DNA from: Methylomonas subterranea | GTDB lineage: Bacteria; Pseudomonadota; Gammaproteobacteria; Methylococcales; Methylomonadaceae | NCBI RefSeq assembly: GCF_024505185.1 | Contig: NZ_JANIBJ010000001.1 | Span: 124,001-188,000, forward strand | DNA length: 64,000 nucleotides | Direction of reading: 5' to 3' | Shown: in pieces, positions 7,552 through 15,306 of the stretch | Layout: every line of letters starts with the position of its first letter | How positions within the stretch are numbered: the first letter of the stretch is position 1 | The notes under the pieces: generated by a model | Databases searched by the model: none | Told to the model about the DNA's origin: nothing | What the model saw: the letters and a program-made list of their open reading frames with translations, nothing else | Program-made: the position numbers and the translations under genes

Positions 7552-9918
7552 ATGAGACAGCATGTCCTTGCGATTGTCGGTTTGTCGGCTGTGATACTGA
7601 CCGACTGTGAAGTCGCCGTTGCTAAAAGCAAATCCAAGCAAACCGAGGGCATTGATCGGACGGTACTGCCCATCGCTGACCCTCAGCCCAATCCGATAAG
7701 CGAACTCGACGTCCGCAACGCCAAGGCGCCGCCGCGTTTTGAAGTGAAAGCCCCGGCGGGTGCGCCGAATGTGTTACTGGTGTTGCTTGACGACCTCGGT
7801 TTTGCCGGCACCAGCACTTTCGGCGGACCGGTGACCACGCCGACCTTCGAGCAAATCGCCAACGAAGGTGTGCGCTACAACAACTTCCACACCACGGCCG
7901 TGTGTTCGCCGACCCGCTCTGCCATCAAAAGCGGTCGCAATCATCATGTCAACAACATGGGGGCCATCATCGAAACCGGTACCGCGTTTCCCGGCAATAC
8001 CGGCCAGATTCCAAATAACGTCGCGTCGGTCGCCGAAATGTTGCGCTTGAATGGCTACGCTACGGCTGCCTTCGGCAAATGGCACGAAACAGCCGCTTGG
8101 GAAGCCAGCATGGCGGGACCGTTCGATCGCTGGCCAACCCGGCAGGGTTTCGACAAGTTTTACGGTTTTCTGGGCGGCGAAACCAATCAATGGGCACCAT
8201 TCATTTACGATGGCACCAAGCAGGTGGAAGTACCGAACGACTCCAACTATCACTTCATGACCGATATGACCGATCAGGCCGTGTCCTGGATCAAGTACCA
8301 AAAGGCCCTGACGCCCGACAAACCATTCTTCACCTATTTCGCACCTGGCGCCGTGCATGCGCCGCATCACGTGCCCAAGGAATGGATCGCCCGCTGGCGG
8401 GGTAAATTCGATCAAGGCTGGGATAATCTGCGCGAGCAGATTCTAGCTCGGCAGATCGAAAACGGTACGGTTCCCAAGGGTACCGAGTTGGCGCCAAGAC
8501 CAGAGGCGATTCCAGCCTGGGACTCACTGTCGGCTGACGAAAAGCGTCTGTATACCCGGCAGATGGAAGTATTTGCCGCCTTTGTCGAGATGACCGACCA
8601 TGAAATTGGTCGGGTCATCAAGGCCATAGATGAGGTGGGGCAACTCGATAATACCTTGGTGCTATTTGTCTATGGCGACAACGGCACCAGTGCCGAGGGC
8701 GGTCGCAACGGCATGTTCAGCGAGATGACCTACTTCAACGGCGTTCAAGAACAAGTTGCCGACATGCTCAAACATCTGGATCAGTGGGGCGGGCCCGAGA
8801 CCTATCCGCACATGGCGGCGGGTTGGGCGGTGGCGCTGGATACGCCCTATCAATGGACCAAACAGGTGGCCTCCGATCACGGCGGCACCAAGGTCGGCAT
8901 GGCCGTGCGCTGGCCGAAAGGCATCAAGGCCAAGGGCGAGCAACGCACGCAATTTCATCACGTGATCGACATTGCCCCAACCATTCTCGAGGCCGCCGGC
9001 CTGCCGGAACCCAAAAGCGTCAATGGCGTCAAGCAGCGGCCGATGGATGGCGTCAGTATGAGCTACAGCTTCGATGACGCGCAGGCAAAAGACCGGCATA
9101 CCACCCAATACTTCGAGATGTTCGGCAACCGGGCCATCTATCACGAGGGCTGGTTCGCACGCACCATACACCGGGCGCCGTGGGAAATGAAGCCGCGCCG
9201 CCCGTTGAACGAAGATATTTGGGAGCTGTACGACACCCGCAGCGACTTTAGCTTGACGCACGATTTGGCAACGCAGCAACCCAAGAAACTGAAGGAACTG
9301 CAAGCCTTGTTCCTGAAAGAAGCCAAGAAGAACACCGTATTGCCGATCGATGATCGGGTGATCGAGCGTGTCAACGCGGAGCTGGTCGGCCGTCCCGACC
9401 TGATGGCGGGACGCACTTCGCTGACCTTGGCGGAAGGCATGAGCGGCATGAGCGAAAACGTGTTCATCAATATCAAGAACAAGTCCAAAACCATCACCGC
9501 CGAGCTGGATATTCCTGATGGCGGCGCCAATGGGGTAATCATCGCCCAGGGCGGCCGTTTCGGCGGCTGGTGTTTGTACCTGAAGGACGGTAAACCCGCT
9601 TACACCTACAACTTTCTTGGCCTGAACAGCGCTACTATCAGCTCGCCTGAAGTCTTGCCGAAAGGCAAAAGCAAACTGGTGTTTGATTTTGCCTATGACG
9701 GTGGCGGATTAGGTAAGGGTGGCATGGGCACGCTGTCCATCGATGACAAGAAAGTAGCCGAGGGCCGTATCGATAAAACCCAAGCGATGGCCTTCTCCGC
9801 CGACGAAACCGCCGATGTGGGTGTCGATGACGCCACGCCGGTTGTCGCCGGACTCGGTCAGGGTGCGCAGACCCGCTTTACCGGCAAAATAGAGAAAGTC
9901 ACGATCAACGTGAAATAA
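7552..9918 (+). CDS. arylsulfatase (type I, formylglycine)
   Basis: The 788-aa protein has an N-terminal hydrophobic segment and a type I sulfatase domain from about residue 72. The metal-binding DD pair is at 80-81 (LLDDLGF). The signature CSPTRSAIKSGR starts at Cys118, the residue normally converted to formylglycine. A GDNG segment near residue 375 gives further metal ligands. The C-terminal 150 residues form an extra beta-rich region seen in long periplasmic arylsulfatases. It would hydrolyse sulfate esters in the periplasm. No formylglycine-generating enzyme is visible in the window. It is followed by DUF1254 and outer-membrane channel genes, which suggests a shared uptake or modification task (inference). 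Confidence 0.9.
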   Translation: MRQHVLAIVGLSAVILTDCEVAVAKSKSKQTEGIDRTVLPIADPQPNPISELDVRNAKAPPRFEVKAPAGAPNVLLVLLDDLGFAGTSTFGGPVTTPTFEQIANEGVRYNNFHTTAVCSPTRSAIKSGRNHHVNNMGAIIETGTAFPGNTGQIPNNVASVAEMLRLNGYATAAFGKWHETAAWEASMAGPFDRWPTRQGFDKFYGFLGGETNQWAPFIYDGTKQVEVPNDSNYHFMTDMTDQAVSWIKYQKALTPDKPFFTYFAPGAVHAPHHVPKEWIARWRGKFDQGWDNLREQILARQIENGTVPKGTELAPRPEAIPAWDSLSADEKRLYTRQMEVFAAFVEMTDHEIGRVIKAIDEVGQLDNTLVLFVYGDNGTSAEGGRNGMFSEMTYFNGVQEQVADMLKHLDQWGGPETYPHMAAGWAVALDTPYQWTKQVASDHGGTKVGMAVRWPKGIKAKGEQRTQFHHVIDIAPTILEAAGLPEPKSVNGVKQRPMDGVSMSYSFDDAQAKDRHTTQYFEMFGNRAIYHEGWFARTIHRAPWEMKPRRPLNEDIWELYDTRSDFSLTHDLATQQPKKLKELQALFLKEAKKNTVLPIDDRVIERVNAELVGRPDLMAGRTSLTLAEGMSGMSENVFINIKNKSKTITAELDIPDGGANGVIIAQGGRFGGWCLYLKDGKPAYTYNFLGLNSATISSPEVLPKGKSKLVFDFAYDGGGLGKGGMGTLSIDDKKVAEGRIDKTQAMAFSADETADVGVDDATPVVAGLGQGAQTRFTGKIEKVTINVK

Positions 9919-9930
9919 ACACCTCGGAGT

Positions 9931-9950
9931 AGGCGCGTTGGTGCGCGCCT
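9931..9950 (+). other. hairpin between sulfatase and DUF1254 genes
   Basis: AGGCGCG at 9931-9937 pairs perfectly with CGCGCCT at 9944-9950 around a 6-nt loop. With no T-run it is more likely an RNA-stability or partial-termination element than a full terminator. The DUF1254 gene starts 37 bp downstream. Confidence 0.4.
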
Positions 9951-9986
9951 GCCGAAACCGTTGAAAGACTCACGGAGCTTAAGCTA

Positions 9987-11513
9987 ATGATGCAAAAAAC
10001 CAAACTCGCCACGGCGATCGCCGTGATGTGCGGCCTGTTGGCGGGAACCGCGCTTGCCAAACCGGTAAAGCCCGCGCACTACAAAATGACCACGGAAGTT
10101 CCTGAGGGTATCGCGATACCGGATCAGGTCAAAACCCGCTTGGGCACCCTCAAATTTTTCGACGGTTTCCCGGATGATGCCAGCGTTGAAAAACTCTATG
10201 ACAACCTGGATTTTCAGCGCGCGGTACAGGCCTACCTGCTCGGATTGGCACCGGTAAGCCAAGTGGCGAATCGCAAGGGCATACTGGAAGTGGGGCCGGC
10301 CAATACCACCGTGCCGATCTTCGAGCAGATTATGGATGCGAAGTCGTTGTTCCTGACCCCTAACAACAATACCCCTTACACCTGGTTTTGGCTCGACCTC
10401 GGTAAGGGGCCCTTGGTCCTGGAAATTCCGCCCAAGGTTCTCGGTTTGATCGACGATATGTGGTATCACTTCGTCACCGATTTGGGCTTCATGGGCCCCG
10501 ATAAGGGCGAGGGTGGCAAGTTTCTGCTGTTGCCGCCCGGTTACACGGGAAATGTGCCGGAGGGCTACCATGTTGTGCGGCCGGCCACTTTCAACGTCTG
10601 GGTTGCCTGGCGTACTTTCCTGAAGGACGGCGATCCTAAACCGGGGGTGGACAGCGTCAAGCAATTGACGAAAATCTATCCGCTGGGACAGGCCGAAAAC
10701 CCGCCGCAGTTAAATTTTGTTAACGTCTCGGGGCGGGACTTCAACACCGTCGCGCCGGCGGATTACCCCTTCTGGGAGTACCTGAATCAGGTGGTACAAG
10801 AGGAGCCGACCGATTCGGTCGATCCGATTACCCTGGGTTTTTGGGCGTCGGTCGGCATTCAAAAAGGCAAACCTTTTACTCCCGATGCCAGGATGAAGAA
10901 AATTCTCGCCGAGGCGGCCCTGGTCGGCGACGCGACGGCGCGCGCGGTTTCTTATCGTCCTCGCGATACGAGTGCTTATTTCTACCCGGATAGCCAGAGC
11001 GCCTGGGTCAATCCCATGAATGCCAGCGGCTACACCTTTGAGGATAATGGGGTACGTCTGTTGGACATGAATACCTTTTTCTTCTTCTATGCGACAGGCA
11101 TTACCCCGGCCATGGATTCGAAGGTGGTTGGACAGGGCTCGCAGTATATGGGGGCATTCGTCGACGCCAAAGGCAAGCCGCTGGATGGCGGCAAAAACTA
11201 CAAACTGCACCTGCCGCCCAATATCCCGGTGGCAAACTTCTGGTCGGTGATTTTGTACGACAACCAGACCCGCTCCATGCTGCAGACCGACCAGCATTGG
11301 CCGGCGGTCAGCAGTCAGACCCAAGGGCTTCAGGTCAACCCGGACAGCTCGGTGGACATCTATTTCGGGCCGAAGCCGCCGTCAGGCAAGGAAAGCAATT
11401 GGGTGCAGACCATACCCGGCAAGGGTTGGAATACGCTGTTGCGCCTGTATGGTCCGCTCCAGCCCTGGTTCGACAAAACCTGGCGGCCGGGCGAGATTGA
11501 AGCCGTTAAATAA
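9987..11513 (+). CDS. DUF1254/DUF1214 family exported protein
   Basis: The 508-aa protein has a signal peptide (cleavage probably after GTALA, residue about 24). It continues with a DUF1254 domain (residues about 60-200, including the TPNNNTPYTWFWLDL segment) and a DUF1214 domain in the C-terminal third (VILYDNQTRSML, then SVDIYFGP). The family is widespread in environmental bacteria and has no confirmed activity. It lies 68 bp after the arylsulfatase gene, and its stop overlaps the start of the following outer-membrane gene (TAATG), so these genes are probably co-transcribed. Confidence 0.85.
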   Translation: MMQKTKLATAIAVMCGLLAGTALAKPVKPAHYKMTTEVPEGIAIPDQVKTRLGTLKFFDGFPDDASVEKLYDNLDFQRAVQAYLLGLAPVSQVANRKGILEVGPANTTVPIFEQIMDAKSLFLTPNNNTPYTWFWLDLGKGPLVLEIPPKVLGLIDDMWYHFVTDLGFMGPDKGEGGKFLLLPPGYTGNVPEGYHVVRPATFNVWVAWRTFLKDGDPKPGVDSVKQLTKIYPLGQAENPPQLNFVNVSGRDFNTVAPADYPFWEYLNQVVQEEPTDSVDPITLGFWASVGIQKGKPFTPDARMKKILAEAALVGDATARAVSYRPRDTSAYFYPDSQSAWVNPMNASGYTFEDNGVRLLDMNTFFFFYATGITPAMDSKVVGQGSQYMGAFVDAKGKPLDGGKNYKLHLPPNIPVANFWSVILYDNQTRSMLQTDQHWPAVSSQTQGLQVNPDSSVDIYFGPKPPSGKESNWVQTIPGKGWNTLLRLYGPLQPWFDKTWRPGEIEAVK

Positions 11514-12337
11514 TGAGTCATTTCACGGCCTTCAGAATGAGTGTGCTTGCCTCGGCCGTGATGTCGGCTGGGCCTGTCATGGCTATTGAGGCGCCCGCGG
11601 GCGATGCTCGGGCAAAGGCCGCCGAATTGGCCAAGAAGTTACAGAATCCGATTGCCAATCTGATCAGTGTTCCTGTGCAAAACAACTGGGATTTTGCTGT
11701 CGGCCAAGCCGATGCCATGCGTTTTACTGCTAATGTGCAGCCGGTGATTCCGTTTTCAGTTGGCGACAACTGGAATCTGATTACCCGCACCATCATGCCT
11801 GTCATCCATGCCGAATCGTCGATACCGGGCGGAGCCAGCGTGTCGGGTTTAGGCGATGTTGTGCAAAGTTTCTTTTTGTCACCCAAGCAGCCCCTCGGTG
11901 GCTGGATAGTGGGCGGAGGGCCGGTATTTTTGTACCCATCCGCCTCGGAACAGACTCTGGGCGGGCAGAAGTGGGGAGTGGGGCCGACGGCGGTTGCCCT
12001 GAGACAGCAAGACGACCGGACTTATGGCATGTTGGCCAATCATCTGTGGGACTTTGCCGGTAACGCTAATCGAGCCGACATTAACGCTACCTTCATGCAG
12101 CCGTTTGCCGCCTATACCACCAAAACCTACACCACATTCGGCGTAAACACCGAATCAACCTACGATTGGGAAAGTAAGCGCTGGACGGTGCCACTCAATT
12201 TAACGGTTCAACAGTTAGTGAAGTTTGGTTCGCAGCCCGTGGCGTTCACTGGGGGTGGTCGTTACTATGCCGAGAAACCGGAAGGCGGGCCGGATTGGGG
12301 CTTGCGTTTTGCCGTCACCCTGCTGTTTCCGAAATGA
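11513..12337 (+). CDS. outer-membrane beta-barrel, transporter-like family
   Basis: The 274-aa protein has a signal peptide (to about residue 25, MSAGPVMA) and alternating beta strands throughout. It includes the NWDFAVGQ and GLGDVVQSFFLSP segments typical of the proteobacterial transporter family distantly related to the phenol-degradation meta-pathway barrel, and it ends in an aromatic-rich strand. The start codon overlaps the DUF1254 stop (TAATG), which indicates translational coupling. Substrate unknown. Confidence 0.75.
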   Translation: MSHFTAFRMSVLASAVMSAGPVMAIEAPAGDARAKAAELAKKLQNPIANLISVPVQNNWDFAVGQADAMRFTANVQPVIPFSVGDNWNLITRTIMPVIHAESSIPGGASVSGLGDVVQSFFLSPKQPLGGWIVGGGPVFLYPSASEQTLGGQKWGVGPTAVALRQQDDRTYGMLANHLWDFAGNANRADINATFMQPFAAYTTKTYTTFGVNTESTYDWESKRWTVPLNLTVQQLVKFGSQPVAFTGGGRYYAEKPEGGPDWGLRFAVTLLFPK

Positions 12338-12373
12338 ATTAACAGTGGTCTTATGTGCAGGCCAAAGGATTTT

Positions 12374-13780
12374 ATGAATTTCAAATTTAAAACTAGGCGT
12401 ATTTTGCTCGGTTCGATGTTGTGTTTAGGTTTGGGCTCAAACGCTCACGCCATCGGGCCGGTTGAAGTCCCGGAAACCTGGGGTGGCGATTTGGCTTCAC
12501 GCCAGCGTTTAAGCGGCGATTGGGGCGGCGTCAGGGATGAAATGGGCAAAAAAGGCGTGGTATTGGACGCCAAAATGCTTTTATTGCCGGGGGGTATCGC
12601 GACCGGAGGCCGAAATACCGGCGCCGACTTTTGGGGCAGCGTCGATTATTCGTTAAATCTGGATACCGACAAAATGGGACTTTGGCCGGGTGGCTTCTTC
12701 AAATTTCAGGGGATTTCCAGTTTTGGCAATACTTTGTATAACGAAGCTGGCGCAATGGTGCCCACTAATATGTCTTCGCTACATCCCAGCTTCAATCAGC
12801 CAAGCAGCGGTTTGATGCAGGCGTCGTACACACAGTTTTTGAGCGAGCAATTCGGTGTGACGATGGGGAAAATGAACCTGCTGGATTTCACGCCTAACGA
12901 GTTCTACGGCGACTATAACACCCAATTCATGAATACCGGGCTGAACCTGCCCTTGGCCTATGCGACGGTACCGATATCCGCCTATGGCGGTGGCGTTATG
13001 GTTCTGCCGACCAAAGACATCACCTTGATGGCCTTGGCGCTGGATGCCAGCGGTACGCCGGAGGAGAACGACGTCAGCAAAGCCTTCGATGACGGGGTGA
13101 TGCTGGTCAGCTCCGCGAATATCAAAATCAAACCCTTTGGTCTAGTTGGCCACCAGGGAGTTAGCGGTGTTTGGAGCGACAAGTCTCGTTTCTCGCTTAC
13201 TCAAGACCCCGCCAACTTAAGGCAAGCGCTGTTGAATGAGCGTTTTCCCTTCCTGGGCAATCCCGGCCCGATACTGGAGCGGATTCTCAGTGAGCGTTTT
13301 CCAAATTTGCTGCTTCCGATTCAACCAGCCAACCGGAAGGAGAATACCTGGTCGGTGGTCTATAGCTTTGACCAATACTTCTGGCAACCCGACGGCGACT
13401 CGAAACGCGGTGTCGGTGTTTTCTTTAATTTCGGTGCCACCGATGGCAACCCCAATCCGGTTCAATACAGCTTTATGATGGGGATTGGCGGAAAGGGCGT
13501 ATTCGCCGGACGTCCGGACGATAATTTTGGCATAGGCTGGGCGCGCACCCAGTTTAGTGAGCAATTTGTGCCGTTATTACGTGAAAGACTGGGTCTTGGC
13601 CTGAACCATGAAGATGCCATCGAGCTGTATTACTCGGCCGCGGTTATGCCATTGTTGAATGTGAGTCCGCATCTGCAGATCATCAATTCCGGTCTCAATA
13701 AAACACTCGACGACAATAACCAGTTGCGGAATATGAGTACAGCCGTTGAGGCCAGCTTGCGCATGAATATATTGTTTTAA
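12374..13780 (+). CDS. OprB-type carbohydrate-selective porin
   Basis: The 468-aa protein has a signal peptide ending near SNAHA and the family opening LSGDWGGVRDEMGKKGV, followed by a long beta-barrel. The last residues form an amphipathic strand ending in Phe, as expected for outer-membrane insertion. OprB-family porins pass sugars and other small solutes. The start at ATG 12374 is preferred over the in-frame ATG 12353 because AAAGGA lies just before it. It completes the sulfatase, DUF1254, barrel, porin series. The 139 bp that follow hold only the short leader ORF described next. Confidence 0.85.
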   Translation: MNFKFKTRRILLGSMLCLGLGSNAHAIGPVEVPETWGGDLASRQRLSGDWGGVRDEMGKKGVVLDAKMLLLPGGIATGGRNTGADFWGSVDYSLNLDTDKMGLWPGGFFKFQGISSFGNTLYNEAGAMVPTNMSSLHPSFNQPSSGLMQASYTQFLSEQFGVTMGKMNLLDFTPNEFYGDYNTQFMNTGLNLPLAYATVPISAYGGGVMVLPTKDITLMALALDASGTPEENDVSKAFDDGVMLVSSANIKIKPFGLVGHQGVSGVWSDKSRFSLTQDPANLRQALLNERFPFLGNPGPILERILSERFPNLLLPIQPANRKENTWSVVYSFDQYFWQPDGDSKRGVGVFFNFGATDGNPNPVQYSFMMGIGGKGVFAGRPDDNFGIGWARTQFSEQFVPLLRERLGLGLNHEDAIELYYSAAVMPLLNVSPHLQIINSGLNKTLDDNNQLRNMSTAVEASLRMNILF

Positions 13781-13875
13781 TCAGCGGGTGAGCCAGGAGG
13801 GGGCGGGAACACCATGCTGCCCGGATACTATTTACTCTTCCTAGGTTCCCTAAGACCAAGCGGATGGAGGGGGAA

Positions 13876-13923
13876 ATGAAAACGGTATTTTCAATAATGC
13901 ATTCGGGGGCAAACAAGCCATGA
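13876..13923 (+). CDS. possible 15-residue leader peptide
   Basis: A strong GGAGGGGG ribosome binding site stands 2 bp before ATG 13876. The ORF encodes 15 residues, and its TGA overlaps the ATG of the next gene (ATGA), an arrangement typical of translational coupling. The downstream gene also has a possible GGGGG ribosome binding site of its own inside this ORF. The peptide has no recognisable regulatory codon run. It could simply be chance. Confidence 0.3.
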   Translation: MKTVFSIMHSGANKP

Positions 13924-14417
13924 GTCTACTATCAAAGATAAAACATGAGGCTAAGGAAGTAGGCTGGGTGACGCTGTATTTCTTTTTTTGCTTTGGCGTG
14001 ATGTTGACCTTAAAGAAGCTATTACTTTCCGGCTACCAGGTTGACGTTCAGGTTGTTTCCACGGCAGCCATCAGCGCTTTGATTATCGCCAAAATCGTCA
14101 TCATTCTCGATCATACGCCGGCCGGCAATCGCTTCGATAGCCGTCAGCCGCTTTGGGTGGTGGTTATTTACAAGACTCTGGTCTATTTGGGCGTAGCGTT
14201 CATCGTGTTTTTCCTGGAAAAACTGTTTCATGCCTATCGCCAGACTGGCTTGTTCAATCAGGCCGTGTCGGAAGTATGGGAACGCCAAGATTGGAGCCTG
14301 ATGCTGATGAAGCTACTTTGCGTCGGTTTGACCTTTTTGGCGTATCACCTGTATGCGGGATTGGATCATCGTTTGGGTGAAGGTGCGCTGCGGCGCAAGA
14401 TTTTCGAGCGTCCGTAA
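13920..14417 (+). CDS. four-helix membrane protein of unknown function
   Basis: The 165-aa protein has about four hydrophobic helices (residues about 15-35, 45-62, 78-100 and 128-146), with charged loops between them. I do not recognise the family. It is followed 69 bp later by the bestrophin-like gene and preceded by an overlapping short ORF with a strong ribosome binding site, so a small membrane-protein operon is likely. Function is not inferable from sequence. Confidence 0.6.
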   Translation: MSLLSKIKHEAKEVGWVTLYFFFCFGVMLTLKKLLLSGYQVDVQVVSTAAISALIIAKIVIILDHTPAGNRFDSRQPLWVVVIYKTLVYLGVAFIVFFLEKLFHAYRQTGLFNQAVSEVWERQDWSLMLMKLLCVGLTFLAYHLYAGLDHRLGEGALRRKIFERP

Positions 14418-14486
14418 GCATTTCATGGCCCAAGCAGCGCGGGCCAATGAACGATTTTTAAGATAATGGCGCATTGGGGGAATCAA

Positions 14487-15269
14487 ATGTTGGGTATTGC
14501 CGGTCTTGCTGTGTTGTCCTCGCTGGGCTTGTTTGTTGGCATGCTGCTGGCCATAGAAGTCGGCAGGCGGTTAGGCATTCGTAGCCAGGCGGATGAACAA
14601 AAAACCGATAGAGCCGCCGCCGGTTTAATCGACGGCGCCGTTTTCGGCTTGATGGGCTTGTTGATCGCTTTTACTTTCTCCGGGGCGGCCTCGCGCTTGG
14701 ATCATCGCCGGGATTTGGTGATAAGCGAGGCCAATGCGATTGGAACCGCGTATCTGCGCTTGAATTTGCTGCCGGCTGACAAGCAGTCGCCATTGCGGGA
14801 TTTGTTCCGGCAATATCTGGATGCGCGACTGGATGTGTTTCAAAAACTGCCCGACATGGCGGCGGCGGAAGCCGGATTGCTCAGGGCTAATCAACTACAA
14901 AGCCAAATCTGGCCGATGGCGGTCGAGGCCTGTCAGTTATCGGGATCGGTGCCGGCCACCACATTGTTGTTGTCGGCTTTGAATGAAATGTTCGATATGG
15001 CGAACCTGCGCACGACCACTTCGCGAGTTATGCACCCCCCGCCGGTGATCTTCATCATGTTGTTTGTCCTGGCCTTGCTCAGTTCGCTTTTGGCGGGATA
15101 TTCGATGGGTAATAGCCGGGATAACAACCGGTTTCATGTCATCGGTTTTGCCGCCATCATAGCGGTGACGGTGTATGTGATACTCGACATCGAATATCCG
15201 CGCGCGGGCTTGATTCGGGTGGATGCGGTGGATCAGGTGCTGATGGAGCTGCGGAGCAGCATGCAATGA
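14487..15269 (+). CDS. bestrophin-like (DUF4239) membrane protein
   Basis: The 260-aa protein has N-terminal helices (about residues 5-25 and 48-68), a soluble helical middle with the RRDLVISEANAIGTAYLRL segment, and two C-terminal helices. This matches the DUF4239 bestrophin-like family; channel activity is suggested only by distant similarity. ATG 14487 is chosen over ATG 14466 because GGGGGA lies 7 bp upstream of the former and nothing comparable precedes the latter. Confidence 0.7.
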   Translation: MLGIAGLAVLSSLGLFVGMLLAIEVGRRLGIRSQADEQKTDRAAAGLIDGAVFGLMGLLIAFTFSGAASRLDHRRDLVISEANAIGTAYLRLNLLPADKQSPLRDLFRQYLDARLDVFQKLPDMAAAEAGLLRANQLQSQIWPMAVEACQLSGSVPATTLLLSALNEMFDMANLRTTTSRVMHPPPVIFIMLFVLALLSSLLAGYSMGNSRDNNRFHVIGFAAIIAVTVYVILDIEYPRAGLIRVDAVDQVLMELRSSMQ

Positions 15270-15306
15270 AGCTGTCGGTGAACCACGCTTCGCTTTGGAA
15301 TAAGTC

